A stretch of DNA of 64,000 nucleotides from Sphingomonas folli. Its GTDB lineage: Bacteria > Pseudomonadota > Alphaproteobacteria > Sphingomonadales > Sphingomonadaceae. The notes below the pieces were generated by a model. It ran no database searches. It saw only the letters and a list, made by a program, of their open reading frames with translations, and was not told where the DNA came from. Positions 39,841 through 49,305 of this stretch are shown here, piece after piece. Position 1 is the stretch's first letter. Each line of letters opens with the position of its first letter. The position numbers and the translations under genes were made by a program. The DNA is taken from positions 186,001-250,000 of the forward strand of contig NZ_JAHXZL010000001.1 of assembly GCF_019429525.1 (NCBI RefSeq). Reading direction: 5' to 3'.

Positions 39841-41499
39841 GTGAGCGAGCGCGAGTCCATGCCCTATGACGTGGTGATCGTCGGCGCCGGGCCGGCGGGC
39901 CTGTCGGCGGCGATCCGGCTCAAGAAGGTCGCGGCGGAGAAGGGCGCGGAGGTCTCGGTCTGCGTGCTCGAGAAGGGCTCCGAGGTCGGCGCACACATCC
40001 TCTCCGGCGCGGTCATCGACCCGCAGTCGCTCGACGAGCTGCTGCCGGACTGGCGCGAGCAGGGCTGCCCGCTCGCCGAGGTGCCCGTCACCGAGAACCT
40101 CCACTGGGTGCTCACGCGCGGCGGCAAGTTCACGCTGCCGCACCTGTGGACTCCGCCGTTCCTCCACAACAAGGGGACCTACACCGGCTCGCTCGGCAAC
40201 CTGTGCCGCTGGCTCGCGGGCAAGGCGGAGGAGCTGGGCGTCGAGATCTTCCCCGGCTTCGCCGCCGCCGAGATCCTGTTCCACGAGGACGGGAGCGTGA
40301 GGGGCGTCGCCACCGGCGACATGGGCGTGGCGCGCGACGGCACGCGCAAGCCCGATTATCAGCCCGGGCTCGAGTTGCACGCAAAATATACCTTCTTCTC
40401 AGAGGGTTGTCGCGGACACCTGTCGAAGGAACTGATGCGGATCTTCGATCTGCGGCGCGACTGCGACCCGCAGGTCTACGGCCTCGGCGTCAAGGAATTG
40501 TGGGACATCGACCCCGCGCTGCACACGCCCGGCAAGGTGATCCACACCCAGGGCTGGCCGCTGAGCGAGAGCGGCTCGAACGGCGGCGGCTGGATCTACC
40601 ACCAGGCCAACGGTCAGGTGAGCATCGGCTTCGTCACCTGGCTCAACTACAGCAACCCCTATGTCTCGCCGTTCCAGGAGATGCAGCGCTGGAAGACCCA
40701 TCCCGCGGTGGCGGCGCTGCTGGTGGGGGGCAAGCGGGTGAGCTACGGCGCGCGCGCGATCAACGACGGCGGGCTCCAGTCCATCCCCAGGCTGGTCTTC
40801 CCGGGCGGCGCGCTGATCGGCGACAGCGCGGGCTTCCTCAACGTGCCGCGGATCAAGGGCACGCACACCGCGATGAAGAGCGCGATGCTCGCCGCCGAGG
40901 CAGCCGTCGACGCGATCGTGTCGCAGCGTGGCGGCGACGAGCTCACCGCTTATCCCGAGGCCTTCGAGCGCAGCTGGGTCAGGAAGGAGCTGTCGATCGT
41001 CCGCAACGTCGTGCCGCTGGTGAAGCGCTTCGGCGACCTGATCGGCTCGGGGCTGGCGGGCGTGACGATGTGGCTCGAGTATCTGGGGCTGCGCATGCCC
41101 TTCACGCTGCACCATCACCCCGACCACGAGACGTTGTGGCGCAAGGATCTGGTCAGGAAGATCGACTATCCGAAAGCCGACGGCGTGCTCACCTTCGACC
41201 GGCTCTCCTCAGTGTTCCTGTCGAACACCAACCACGAGGAGGACCAGCCGGTCCACCTGACGCTCAAGGACCCGACTGTTCCGGTCGAGTACGACCTGCC
41301 GCTCTACGACGAGCCGGCGCAGCGCTACTGCCCGGCCGGCGTCTACGAGATCGTCGGCGAGGACGTCGGTGAGCCCAAGTTCGTGATCAACGCGCAGAAT
41401 TGCGTCCACTGCAAGACCTGCGACATCAAGGACCCGACGCAGAACATCAACTGGGTCGTGCCCGAGGGTGGGGGCGGGCCCAACTACCCGAATATGTGA
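39841..41499 (+). CDS. Electron transfer flavoprotein-ubiquinone oxidoreductase
   Basis: Membrane-associated FAD and [4Fe-4S] enzyme of 552 residues that passes electrons from ETF to ubiquinone in fatty-acid, branched-chain and choline catabolism. The FAD motif YDVVIVGAGPAGLSAAIRL is at about residues 9-27. HILSGAVIDPQ and GFLNVPRIKGTHTAMKSAML are conserved. Cluster cysteines are in RYCPAGVYE (about 495-503) and NAQNCVHCKTCDIKDPTQNI (about 516-535). The GTG start at 39841 has GAGGAG about ten bases upstream. The ETF subunit genes are not in the window. The preceding palindrome is a likely control site. Confidence 0.96.
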   Translation: MSERESMPYDVVIVGAGPAGLSAAIRLKKVAAEKGAEVSVCVLEKGSEVGAHILSGAVIDPQSLDELLPDWREQGCPLAEVPVTENLHWVLTRGGKFTLPHLWTPPFLHNKGTYTGSLGNLCRWLAGKAEELGVEIFPGFAAAEILFHEDGSVRGVATGDMGVARDGTRKPDYQPGLELHAKYTFFSEGCRGHLSKELMRIFDLRRDCDPQVYGLGVKELWDIDPALHTPGKVIHTQGWPLSESGSNGGGWIYHQANGQVSIGFVTWLNYSNPYVSPFQEMQRWKTHPAVAALLVGGKRVSYGARAINDGGLQSIPRLVFPGGALIGDSAGFLNVPRIKGTHTAMKSAMLAAEAAVDAIVSQRGGDELTAYPEAFERSWVRKELSIVRNVVPLVKRFGDLIGSGLAGVTMWLEYLGLRMPFTLHHHPDHETLWRKDLVRKIDYPKADGVLTFDRLSSVFLSNTNHEEDQPVHLTLKDPTVPVEYDLPLYDEPAQRYCPAGVYEIVGEDVGEPKFVINAQNCVHCKTCDIKDPTQNINWVVPEGGGGPNYPNM

Positions 41500-41539
41500 G
41501 GACGCGGGTCGTTGCGGGCGCGGACGACCTTCCAACTCC

Positions 41540-41635
41540 CGTCATCCCGCACGTGGTCCGGGATCCAGTCTTCCGCGAGAGCGACGCGCCCCGGATGTGC
41601 GGCGCGGTGGATTCCGGCTCACGTCCGGGATGACC
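41540..41635. repeat. 96-bp palindromic element, copy 6
   Basis: It begins CGTCATCCCGCACG and ends CGTCCGGGATGACC, 96 bp. The left arm ATCCCGCAC-GTG-GTCCGGGAT and right arm ATTCCGGC...GTCCGGGAT each have a mismatch. It sits between ETF-QO and the TPR gene, both on the plus strand. Confidence 0.78.
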
Positions 41636-41742
41636 GTGGAGCGGAAGCGCGCGTCACGGTAACGAAGCGCCTGTCCCCACCGCGCGCAATAAACGCGGGC
41701 GGCGGGGTTGACGCGACCGCGCCCGAGCCGCGACAGCGGGGC

Positions 41743-43377
41743 ATGCGGTTCAGCCCTCCCGGTCTCGCCTCCGCCGCGCTGCTCGCGCTGCTCGCGCCGG
41801 GCGCCGCCGCGGCCGCGACGGGCGACCTCGGCGCGTACATGAAGGCGCGCGCCGCCGCGGCGGACGGCGCGGTCACCACCGCCACGCGCGACTATGCCCG
41901 CGCGCTCGCCGCCGCGCCCGACAATGCCGTGGTCGCGGTGCGCGCCTATCGCGAGGCGGTGCGCGGGGGTGACCTCGCGCTCGCCGATCGCGCCGCCGCC
42001 TCGCTCGCCGACCAGGGTGTCGCGCCCGCCGACGCCGCGCTGCTCGCGCTCGCCCGCGCCGCGCGGACGGGCGACCGCGTCGCGGCGAGTGCCGCGATCG
42101 CGCGGCTGCGCGACGACCAGCTTCGCATCCTCGCCGCGCCGCTCGCCGCCTGGGCCGCGCTCGACGCGGGCGGTGACGCGTTCGCCCCGCTCGCGCGCGC
42201 GGCCGCCGACGCGGTCTCGCGCCGCTTCGTCGAGGAGACCCGCGCGCTGCTGCTGATCGCCACCGGCAAGGTGGCGGAGGGCGAGGCGGCGCTGCGCCCG
42301 CTGCTCGGCAACGACCTAGCCAGCCAGGACCATCGCGTCGCCGCGGCGCGGCTGCTGCTCGGGCGCGGCGAGCGGCAGGCGGCGGCGCGTCTGCTCGCCG
42401 TCGGCGGCGAGTCGGCGATCACGACGCTGCGCGCCGCCGCGGCCGACCCCGCGCTCGCCGCGCGCTACGCCGCCGCGCCCTCGCTCGCGTTCGGCGCCTC
42501 CTATCTGTTCACGCGCGTCGCCTCGGACCTGGCGGTGGGCGCGCCCGGCCCGCTCACCTACACGCTGCTCCAGGCCGCGCTGCGCGCCGAGCCGGGCAAC
42601 GACCGCGCCCGCGTGCTGCTCGCCGGCGTGCTCGCGCGCGACGACGCGGTCGACCAGGCGCTGGCGGTGCTCGACGCCGTGCCACCGACCAGCCTCTACG
42701 CGCAGATCGCCGCGACCGGCCGCGTCCAGCTGCTCGCGGACGACGGGCGCGACGCCGAGGCGCTCACCGCCGCGCGGGCGCTCGGCACCGCGCCCGACGC
42801 CGCGACCGAGGACGTGCAGCGGCTCGCGGACCTCAACGTCCGCCTCGGCCGCCCCGGCGAGGCGGTGCCGCTCTACCGCCGCCTGCTCGATCGCGCCGGC
42901 ACGGGTGCCGACTGGGCCGACTGGCTGCAGTACGGCGCCGCGCTCGACGAGGCGAAGCGCTGGGACCAGGCGCTACCCGCGCTGGAGCAGGCGGTGCGGC
43001 TGGGGCCGAGCGAGCCGCTCGCGCTCAACTATCTCGGCTACGCGCTGGTGCAGCGGCGCGAGCGGCTGGGCGCGGCGCAGAAGCTGCTGGAGCGCGCCGC
43101 CGCGCTGAAGCCCGACGACGCCGCGATCGCCGACTCGCTCGGCTGGGCGCTGCTGGTGCGCGGCCAGCGCGCGCGCGCGCTGTCGCTGCTCGAACAGGCC
43201 GCGCTGGGCGACCCCGCCAACGCCGAGATCGGCGAGCATCTCGGCGACGCGTATTGGACGTCGGGGCGGCGCTACGAGGCGCGCTACGCCTGGACCGCGG
43301 CGCGCCAGGTCGCCGACGCCGACGGCGCCGCCCGGCTCGACGCCAAGATCGCGCGCGGCATCGGGTCGCTGCGATGA
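41743..43377 (+). CDS. Exported TPR-repeat protein
   Basis: A 544-residue Ala-rich protein with a signal peptide (residues 1-24, ending GAAAAATG) and tetratricopeptide repeats. The clearest repeats are at the C-terminus: ALPALEQAVRLGPSEPLALN, YLGYALVQRRERLGAAQKLL, DDAAIADSLGWALLVRGQRA and ALLEQAALGDPANAEIGEHL-like segments (about 405-520). It is probably periplasmic or envelope-associated scaffold; relatives next to ispE are common in sphingomonads. TTGACG at 41708 may be a -35 for this gene. The ATG 41743 was chosen for the signal peptide; codons upstream cross the palindromic element. The stop overlaps ispE (ATGA). Confidence 0.85.
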   Translation: MRFSPPGLASAALLALLAPGAAAAATGDLGAYMKARAAAADGAVTTATRDYARALAAAPDNAVVAVRAYREAVRGGDLALADRAAASLADQGVAPADAALLALARAARTGDRVAASAAIARLRDDQLRILAAPLAAWAALDAGGDAFAPLARAAADAVSRRFVEETRALLLIATGKVAEGEAALRPLLGNDLASQDHRVAAARLLLGRGERQAAARLLAVGGESAITTLRAAAADPALAARYAAAPSLAFGASYLFTRVASDLAVGAPGPLTYTLLQAALRAEPGNDRARVLLAGVLARDDAVDQALAVLDAVPPTSLYAQIAATGRVQLLADDGRDAEALTAARALGTAPDAATEDVQRLADLNVRLGRPGEAVPLYRRLLDRAGTGADWADWLQYGAALDEAKRWDQALPALEQAVRLGPSEPLALNYLGYALVQRRERLGAAQKLLERAAALKPDDAAIADSLGWALLVRGQRARALSLLEQAALGDPANAEIGEHLGDAYWTSGRRYEARYAWTAARQVADADGAARLDAKIARGIGSLR

Positions 43378-44240
43378 GCGCGGCCGCGGCGGCCGCGACG
43401 GCGGCGGCGGTGCTGGTCGAGCCCGCGCCGGCGAAACTCAACCTCGCGCTCCACGTCCGCGCGCGCCGCGCCGACGGCTATCACGAGCTGGAGACGCTGT
43501 TCGCCTTCGCGCGCGACGGCGACACGGTGACGCTCGCGCCCGCCGAGCGCGACACCTTCCGCGTCACCGGGCCGTTCTCGGAGATCGTGGGCGACGACGC
43601 CGACAATCTCGTCGTCCGCGCGGTCGCGGCGTTCCGCGCCGCCTTCGGCGTGGACGAGCGCTACGCGATCACGCTCGACAAGCGGCTGCCGGTCGCCTCC
43701 GGGATCGGCGGCGGCTCGGCGGACGCGGCGGCGACGCTCCGCGCGCTCGCGCGGCACCGCGGCATCGCGCGCGACGACACGCGGCTCGACGCGGTCGCGC
43801 GCGCGCTCGGCGCCGACGTTCCCGCCTGCCTGCTCGGTCGCGCCGCGCTCGGCACCGGGCGCGGCGACGACCTCGTCGCGATCGCGGGGCTGGGCGATCG
43901 TCCCGCGCTGCTCGTCAACCCGCTCGAGAAGGTGTCCACCGCCGCGGTGTTCGCGCGCTGGGACGGCATCGACCGCGGCGGTGTGGGGGAGGGGGGCACG
44001 CTGGCGCGGGCGCTGGTGGGACGCAACGATCTCCAGCCCGCCGCGGAGGCGATCGCGCCCACGGTGCGCGACCTGCTCCGGGCGCTGGCGAACCAGCCCG
44101 GCGTGATCCTCGCGCGCATGTCGGGCTCGGGCGCCACCTGTTTCGCGCTGTTCGACGAGGTCAGGGCGCGCGACGTCGCGGCGCGCGCGATCTCCGCCCA
44201 GCGACCGGGCTGGTGGCAGCTGGCGACCACGGTGGCATGA
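43374..44240 (+). CDS. ispE: 4-diphosphocytidyl-2-C-methyl-D-erythritol kinase
   Basis: GHMP kinase of the non-mevalonate isoprenoid pathway; 288 residues. EPAPAKLNLALHVRARRADG (about 17-36) holds the conserved Lys-Asn, and YHELETLFAFA follows. The ATP loop is LPVASGIGGGSADAAATLRA (about 104-123). MSGSGATCFALFD near 245 is motif 3. The ATG overlaps the TPR stop and the stop overlaps the next ATG, giving a three-gene coupled run. The poly-Ala stretch before EPAPAKLN is an unusual N-terminal extension of about 15 residues. Confidence 0.96.
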   Translation: MSAAAAAATAAAVLVEPAPAKLNLALHVRARRADGYHELETLFAFARDGDTVTLAPAERDTFRVTGPFSEIVGDDADNLVVRAVAAFRAAFGVDERYAITLDKRLPVASGIGGGSADAAATLRALARHRGIARDDTRLDAVARALGADVPACLLGRAALGTGRGDDLVAIAGLGDRPALLVNPLEKVSTAAVFARWDGIDRGGVGEGGTLARALVGRNDLQPAAEAIAPTVRDLLRALANQPGVILARMSGSGATCFALFDEVRARDVAARAISAQRPGWWQLATTVA

Positions 44241-44944
44241 TCGCGCTCGACGTCCTGGAGGATGTCGCGGTCGTCTCGCTCGAGCGGCCCGCCGCGCGCA
44301 ACGCGCTGCCGACCGGCGCGTGGCAGGCGCTCGCCGCCATCCTCCAGACGCTGCCGACGAGCGCGCGCGCGCTGCTGCTGCGCTCGGCCGTGCCCGGGGT
44401 GTTCTGCGCGGGCGCCGACCTCGTCGACCTCGCGCGGCTGGTCGACGATGTCGACGCGCGGACCGAGTTCCGGCTCGCGCTGGAAGACGCCGTCGGCGCG
44501 CTCGCGGCGCTGTCGATCCCGACCGTGGCGGCGGTGGAAGGCGGCTGCTTCGGGGCGGGCGTGGCGCTGGCGCTCGGCTGCGACCTGATCGTTGCCTCGC
44601 CCGCCGCGCGGTTCGGCGTCCCGCCGGCGCGCCTGGGGATCGGCTATCCCGTCGCGGACGTCGCGCGATTGGCGCAGCGGGTCGGCCGCGCGCAGGCGGC
44701 GCGGCTGCTGTTCACCGCCGGCTCGATCGACTCGGCAGAGGCGCTGCGGATCGGGTTGATCGACATGATCGGCGACGCCGCCAAGGTGGTCGACGAGATC
44801 GTGCGCAACGACGAGACGGCGCTGTGGCTGCTCAAGCGCACGCTCGACGACCCGCTCGACGAGTCGCTCGATACCGCCTTCGAGGATTCGTTCGCGGGCG
44901 CGCGCTTCGCCGCCGGCGTCGCCCACTATCGCGGCAAGGCTTGA
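44237..44944 (+). CDS. Enoyl-CoA hydratase/isomerase-family protein
   Basis: Crotonase-fold protein of 235 residues. The oxyanion-hole segments are RSAVPGVFCAGADLVDLARL (about 50-69) and VEGGCFGAGVALALGCDLIV (about 99-118). Glu positions expected for water addition are ambiguous, so hydratase, isomerase or another acyl-CoA reaction is possible. The C-terminal trimerisation helix is short. ATG 44237 overlaps the ispE stop. An upstream in-frame start at 44213 would add eight residues inside ispE. The recA promoter region begins right after the stop. Confidence 0.88.
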   Translation: MIALDVLEDVAVVSLERPAARNALPTGAWQALAAILQTLPTSARALLLRSAVPGVFCAGADLVDLARLVDDVDARTEFRLALEDAVGALAALSIPTVAAVEGGCFGAGVALALGCDLIVASPAARFGVPPARLGIGYPVADVARLAQRVGRAQAARLLFTAGSIDSAEALRIGLIDMIGDAAKVVDEIVRNDETALWLLKRTLDDPLDESLDTAFEDSFAGARFAAGVAHYRGKA

Positions 44945-44956
44945 TATCGCAGTGTA

Positions 44957-44971
44957 GTTCTCTACTTGTTC
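44957..44971 (+). promoter_or_regulatory. LexA (SOS) box of recA
   Basis: GTTC-TCTACTT-GTTC, an exact GTTCN7GTTC alphaproteobacterial SOS box, 78 bases upstream of the recA ATG. A GAAC at 44977-44980 adds a partial inverted half-site. Confidence 0.85.
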
Positions 44972-45048
44972 TCTCGGAACAAAGAGAATACACCATCGCG
45001 GTGCGTTGAACGCGACGCGCGGTTGCTCTAGCGAAAGGGTCCACGGCA

Positions 45049-46122
45049 ATGGCCGCCAAACTTCAGGTGATCGATACCGGCATGGCTACCGCGAACGCAG
45101 ACCGTCAGAAGGCGCTCGACGCCGCGCTGGCGCAGATCGACCGCGCCTTCGGCAAGGGCTCGGCGATGAAGCTCGGACAGAAGGAGACGATGCAGGTCGA
45201 GGCGATCTCGACCGGCTCGCTCGGGCTCGACATCGCGCTGGGCGTCGGCGGGCTGCCGCGCGGCCGCGTGATCGAGGTGTACGGGCCGGAGAGCTCGGGC
45301 AAGACGACGCTGGCGCTCCACGTCATCGCCGAGGCGCAGAAGAACGGCGGCACCGCCGCCTTCGTCGACGCGGAGCACGCGCTCGACCCGGTCTATGCCA
45401 AGAAGCTGGGCGTCAACATCGACGAGCTGATCGTGTCGCAGCCCGACACCGGCGAGCAGGCGCTCGAGATCGTCGACACGCTGGTGCGCTCCAACGCGAT
45501 CGACGTGCTGGTGGTCGACTCGGTCGCCGCGCTGGTACCGCGCGCCGAGATCGAGGGCGAGATGGGCGACAGCCACGTCGGCTTGCAGGCGCGGCTGATG
45601 TCGCAGTCGCTGCGCAAGCTCACCGGCTCGATCAGCCGCTCGCGCTGCATGGTGATCTTCATCAACCAGCTGCGCATGAAGATCGGCGTCATGTACGGGA
45701 ATCCGGAGACGACGACAGGCGGCAACGCGCTGAAATTCTACGCCTCGGTCCGGCTCGACATCCGTCGCACCGGCGCGATCAAGGACCGCGACGAGGTGAT
45801 CGGCAACGCCACGCGCGTGAAGGTCGTCAAGAACAAGGTCGCGCCGCCCTTCAAGCAGGTCGAGTTCGACATCATGTACGGCGAGGGCATCTCCAAAATC
45901 GGCGAGATCCTCGACATCGGCGTCAAGGCGGGGCTCGTCGAGAAATCGGGCGCGTGGTTCTCCTATGACTCGGTGCGGATCGGGCAGGGGCGTGAGAACG
46001 CCAAGACCTTCCTGCGCGACAATCCCGAGATGATGCAGCGGCTGGAGAAGGCGATCCGCGCGCGCACCGAGCAGGTGGCCGACGGCATGATGGCCGGGCC
46101 GAGCGAGGACGACGACGTCTGA
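45049..46122 (+). CDS. recA: Recombinase RecA
   Basis: Strand-exchange protein and LexA co-protease of 357 residues. Walker [14 protein letters not shown] is at about 80-92 and Walker [21 protein letters not shown] at about 154-173. The L1/L2 DNA loops are [20 protein letters not shown] and [20 protein letters not shown]. The acidic C-terminus SEDDDV is present. ATG 45049 gives [12 protein letters not shown], a short extension before the conserved [20 protein letters not shown]. The SOS box upstream indicates LexA control. Confidence 0.99.
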   Translation: MAAKLQVIDTGMATANADRQKALDAALAQIDRAFGKGSAMKLGQKETMQVEAISTGSLGLDIALGVGGLPRGRVIEVYGPESSGKTTLALHVIAEAQKNGGTAAFVDAEHALDPVYAKKLGVNIDELIVSQPDTGEQALEIVDTLVRSNAIDVLVVDSVAALVPRAEIEGEMGDSHVGLQARLMSQSLRKLTGSISRSRCMVIFINQLRMKIGVMYGNPETTTGGNALKFYASVRLDIRRTGAIKDRDEVIGNATRVKVVKNKVAPPFKQVEFDIMYGEGISKIGEILDIGVKAGLVEKSGAWFSYDSVRIGQGRENAKTFLRDNPEMMQRLEKAIRARTEQVADGMMAGPSEDDDV

Positions 46123-46235
46123 TCCGCGCGGTCGTCGGGCGCGGCGGGGGCGGCGGGGTCGTGCGGCGAGCCGAACGTGGTCGGCAGTCCGCTCCCGCCT
46201 TCGGCCGTCCGCGGGGATGGGCGGGAGGCTGATCG

Positions 46236-47105
46236 ATGACCTCGGGTGCGGAATGGAGCGCGCGTGTCGGGGCGACCTGGGCGGCGGAGTGGCAGCGCAC
46301 CGAGCGCGCCTTCGCCGATATCGCCGGCGTCCTGGACCCGGTAATCGCCTCGGTGGCGCCGGCGAGCGGGCGGGCCGCGGACGTCGGCTGCGGCGTCGGG
46401 AGCACCGCGCTGACGCTCGCCGCGGCCCGGCCTGGGCTGCGTGTCACGGGGATCGACCTCGCCGCGCCGCTCGTCGCCGTCGCGCGGGAGCGTGCGGGCA
46501 CCCTCGCCAGCCCCACGGAGGATCGCGCCGACGATGATCGCCGCGTTGACTTCCGTCTCGGTGACGCCGCCGCGGTGCTGCCGACACTCGCCCCGCTCGA
46601 TCTGATCGTCTCGCGGCACGGCGTCATGTTCTTCGACGATCCCGTCGCGTCCTTCGCGGCGATGGCGCGGGCCGCGCGGCCCGGCGCGCCGCTCGTCTTC
46701 TCCTGCTTCAGGGCGCGCGAGGAGAATGACTGGGCGAGCGCGCTCGACGCCGCGGTCGGCGCGACACCCGGCCCGACGGGCTCCTACGCCCCTGGACCGT
46801 TCGGGCTCGCCGATCGCGCGCGGACCCAGGATATCCTCGCCGCCGCCGGGTGGCGGGACGCGGATGCGACCGGCCATGACGTGCGTTACCTGGTCGGCGG
46901 CGGCGACGACCCGATCGCCGACGCGCTCGCCTTCTTCCGCCGTATTGGTCCTGCCGCCGCAGTGCTCGCCGCGGCGGCGCCGGACGAGCAGGCGGCGATC
47001 GAGCGGCGGATCGCGGCGGTGCTCGCCGCGCGGATACGCGACGGCGCCGTCGCGTTCACCGCAGCGATCTGGATCTGGGTCGCGCGCGCCGGGGAGCCAC
47101 TATGA
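46236..47105 (+). CDS. SAM-dependent class I methyltransferase
   Basis: A 289-residue methyltransferase. Motif I is ADVGCGVGSTALTLAAARPG (about residues 48-67), the acidic end of strand 2 is VTGIDLAAPLVAVARERAG, and motif IV is LDLIVSRHGVMFFDDP (about 124-139). The opening TWAAEWQRTERAFADI is shared with UbiE/COQ5-like sphingomonad enzymes. The substrate is unknown. It overlaps the GST gene by four bases (ATGA), forming a two-gene unit downstream of recA. Confidence 0.85.
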   Translation: MTSGAEWSARVGATWAAEWQRTERAFADIAGVLDPVIASVAPASGRAADVGCGVGSTALTLAAARPGLRVTGIDLAAPLVAVARERAGTLASPTEDRADDDRRVDFRLGDAAAVLPTLAPLDLIVSRHGVMFFDDPVASFAAMARAARPGAPLVFSCFRAREENDWASALDAAVGATPGPTGSYAPGPFGLADRARTQDILAAAGWRDADATGHDVRYLVGGGDDPIADALAFFRRIGPAAAVLAAAAPDEQAAIERRIAAVLAARIRDGAVAFTAAIWIWVARAGEPL

Positions 47106-47755
47106 CGATCGTCGTCCACCATCTCGAGAACTCGCGTTCGCAGCGCGTGCTGTGGCTGCTCGAGGAACTCGGGCTGCCCTATGAGGTGGAGCGCTACGCG
47201 CGCGACGCCAAGACGATGCTGGCACCGCCCGAGCTGCGCCGGGTCCATCCGCTCGGCAAATCGCCGGTCATTGAGGACCGCGACGACGCCGCGGAGGGCG
47301 AGCGCGGTCGGGTCGTCGCCGAGACCGGCGCGATCGTCGAGTATCTGGTCGACCGTGCCGATGGGAGGCTGGGCGCCCCGGCGAAGCGCGACGACGCGCT
47401 GCGCTATCGTTTCTGGCTCCATTATGCCGAGGGCTCGATGATGCCGCCGCTGCTGCTCAAGCTGGTGCTCTCCCGGCTGCCACTGATCGGCAGGCGCGCG
47501 GTGACTCGAGTCCAGCCGATGATCGACCGTCACCTCGATTTTGTCGAGGAGTCGCTGGTGGAGCGGCCGTGGTTCGCGGGCGAGGCGTTCACCGCGGCGG
47601 ATATCATGATGAGCTTCCCGCTCGAGGCGGCGCGTCACCGCGCGGGCCTAGGCGAGTCGCGGCCGGCGACGGCGGCGTGGCTCGCGAAGATCCATGCCCG
47701 CCCGGCCTATCAGCGCGCGCTCGCGCGCGGCGGCCCTTATGCCTATGCGCGGTGA
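47102..47755 (+). CDS. Glutathione S-transferase
   Basis: Cytosolic-type GST of 217 residues. The thioredoxin-like N-domain begins IVVHHLENSRSQRVLWLLEE (residues 3-22; Ser-Arg-Ser in the active-site turn), with ETGAIVEYLVD (about 78-88) as the glutathione-gamma-glutamyl site. The C-terminal helical domain has WFAGEAFTAADIMMSFPLEA (about 157-176). This pattern resembles the bacterial Ure2p/YfcG-like or beta-related group. Its coupling to a methyltransferase gives no clear pathway. It is convergent with tesA. Confidence 0.9.
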   Translation: MTIVVHHLENSRSQRVLWLLEELGLPYEVERYARDAKTMLAPPELRRVHPLGKSPVIEDRDDAAEGERGRVVAETGAIVEYLVDRADGRLGAPAKRDDALRYRFWLHYAEGSMMPPLLLKLVLSRLPLIGRRAVTRVQPMIDRHLDFVEESLVERPWFAGEAFTAADIMMSFPLEAARHRAGLGESRPATAAWLAKIHARPAYQRALARGGPYAYAR

Positions 47756-47822
47756 GGCGTAGCGCGGGACTGGTCGACGCGCGCCGTCGCTCCCTCCCTA
47801 TCCGACGGCGGTCTAGAGGGGC

Positions 47823-47842
47823 GGAGGCGACCAGCCGCCTCC
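47823..47842. terminator. Stem-loop between convergent GST and tesA genes
   Basis: GGAGGCG (47823-47829), loop ACCAGC, CGCCTCC (47836-47842). It is a perfect 7-bp stem with no T tract on either side, placed where both transcripts should end. Confidence 0.4.
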
Positions 47843-47873
47843 TGCTGGCCTGTAGAGGGGAGGCAGCCGCCCG

Positions 47874-48614
47874 TCAGCGCGCCGCCGTGTCCGCCAGCGC
47901 GTGGCGCACGACCGGGGTCACACGATCCGCGATCCGCGCGACGCCGCGCGCGTTGGGGTGGACCCCGTCGGGAAGCATCAGCGCCCTGTCGCCGAGCACG
48001 CCGTCGAGGATGAACGGGTACAAGGGCGCGTGATGCTGCTTCGCCAGTTCGGGGTAGATCGCGTTGAAGCGCGCCGCATAGTCCGGCCCCAGGTTGGGCG
48101 GCGCGAGCATCCCGGTCAGCACCACCGGCACCTTCCGCTTCCGCAACTCGTCGAGCATCGCCGCGAGATTGTCGCGCGTCACCCCGGGGTCGAGCTGGCG
48201 CAGCACGTCGTTGCCGCCCAGCCCCAGCAGCACCAGGTCGGGCGCCTTGCCCAGGCGATCGAGCGTGTAGCCGAGCCGTCGGCGCCCGTCGGCGCTGGTG
48301 TCACCCGAGACGCCCGCGTTGACCAGCCGCGCGTTGATCCCGGCCGCCCGCAGCCGCGCCTGGATCGCGTCGGGCAGGCTCTGCCCGCGGCTCAGCCCAT
48401 AGCCGGCGTAGAGGCTGTCGCCGAGGGCGAGCACGATCCGCTCGGGGCCGCTCACCGGCACGGTGGCGACCGGGGCGGGCGCGGCCGTCGCGTCGTTGCC
48501 GCCGACGCGCGGGCCATGGGGCGCGCCCTCGTCGCGCGGCGAGCAACCGGCGATCGCCAGCGTGGCTTGGAGAAGCGCCGCCGGCACCGCATATGTCAGA
48601 TATGATCGCGTCAC
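47874..48614 (-). CDS. tesA: Arylesterase/lysophospholipase TesA (GDSL lipoprotein)
   Basis: SGNH hydrolase of 246 residues. A lipobox is visible (LAIAGC, Cys24), so it is probably a lipoprotein. Block I VLALGDSLYAGYGLSRGQSL (about 62-81) carries the Ser. Gly and Asn of the oxyanion hole lie in VNAGVSGDTSADG and LGGNDVLRQ, and the Asp-His pair in LPDGVHPNARG (about 216-226). It is divergent from an ABC ATPase/permease pair, the same arrangement as tesA-ybbA-ybbP in Escherichia coli, and only 19 bases separate the two starts. Confidence 0.92.
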   Translation of the reverse strand: MTRSYLTYAVPAALLQATLAIAGCSPRDEGAPHGPRVGGNDATAAPAPVATVPVSGPERIVLALGDSLYAGYGLSRGQSLPDAIQARLRAAGINARLVNAGVSGDTSADGRRRLGYTLDRLGKAPDLVLLGLGGNDVLRQLDPGVTRDNLAAMLDELRKRKVPVVLTGMLAPPNLGPDYAARFNAIYPELAKQHHAPLYPFILDGVLGDRALMLPDGVHPNARGVARIADRVTPVVRHALADTAAR

Positions 48615-48633
48615 TTATGCCCCGGCCCCGCTG

Positions 48634-49305
48634 ATGTCGCCGCCGGATATGGTCATCGCCGCGCGCGATGTAAGGCTCACCCTGGGGGGCGCCGAGCCGG
48701 TCGAGATCCTGCGCGGGGTGGATCTCCAGGTCGCCGCGGGCGAGAGCGTGGCGCTGCTCGGCGCCTCGGGGTCGGGCAAGTCGTCGCTGATGGCGGTGCT
48801 CGCCGGGCTGGAGCGCGCCACGTCGGGCAGCGTCGAGGTGACGGGGCTCGACTTCGCCGCGCTCGACGAGGACTCGCTCGCGGTGGCGCGGCGCGGGCGG
48901 ATCGGCGTCGTGCTCCAGGCCTTCCACCTGTTGCCGACGATGACCGCGCGCGAGAACGTGATGGTGCCGCTGGAGCTGCAGGGCGCCGGTGACGCGCGCG
49001 CGCGCGCCGAGGCGGAGCTGGACGCGGTGGGGCTGGGGCATCGGCTCGGCCATTATCCCGCTCAGCTCTCGGGCGGCGAGCAGCAGCGCGTCGCGATCGC
49101 GCGCGCGCTGGCGCCGCGCCCCTCGCTGGTGTTCGCCGACGAGCCGACCGGCAACCTCGACGCCGCGACGGGGACGCGCGTCATGGACCTGTTGTTCGAG
49201 CGCCGGGCCGCCACCGACGCCAGCCTCGTCATCATCACCCACGACCCGGCACTGGCGCGACGCTGCGACCGGATCGTCGAGCTCGCCGACGGCCGCCTGC
49301 GATGA
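48634..49305 (+). CDS. ABC transporter ATP-binding protein (YbbA type)
   Basis: A 223-residue ATPase of the MacB/LolD branch. Walker A is GASGSGKSS (about 43-51), the Q-loop lies in VLQAFHLLPTMTARENVMVP, the signature is [15 protein letters not shown] and Walker B is [16 protein letters not shown]. The start is taken as ATG 48634 (MSPPDMVIAA); ATG 48649 would also fit. The stop overlaps the permease ATG. It acts with the downstream FtsX-type protein. The tesA neighbour suggests an envelope-lipid or lipoprotein role, but the substrate is unproven in the family. Confidence 0.9.
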   Translation: MSPPDMVIAARDVRLTLGGAEPVEILRGVDLQVAAGESVALLGASGSGKSSLMAVLAGLERATSGSVEVTGLDFAALDEDSLAVARRGRIGVVLQAFHLLPTMTARENVMVPLELQGAGDARARAEAELDAVGLGHRLGHYPAQLSGGEQQRVAIARALAPRPSLVFADEPTGNLDAATGTRVMDLLFERRAATDASLVIITHDPALARRCDRIVELADGRLR

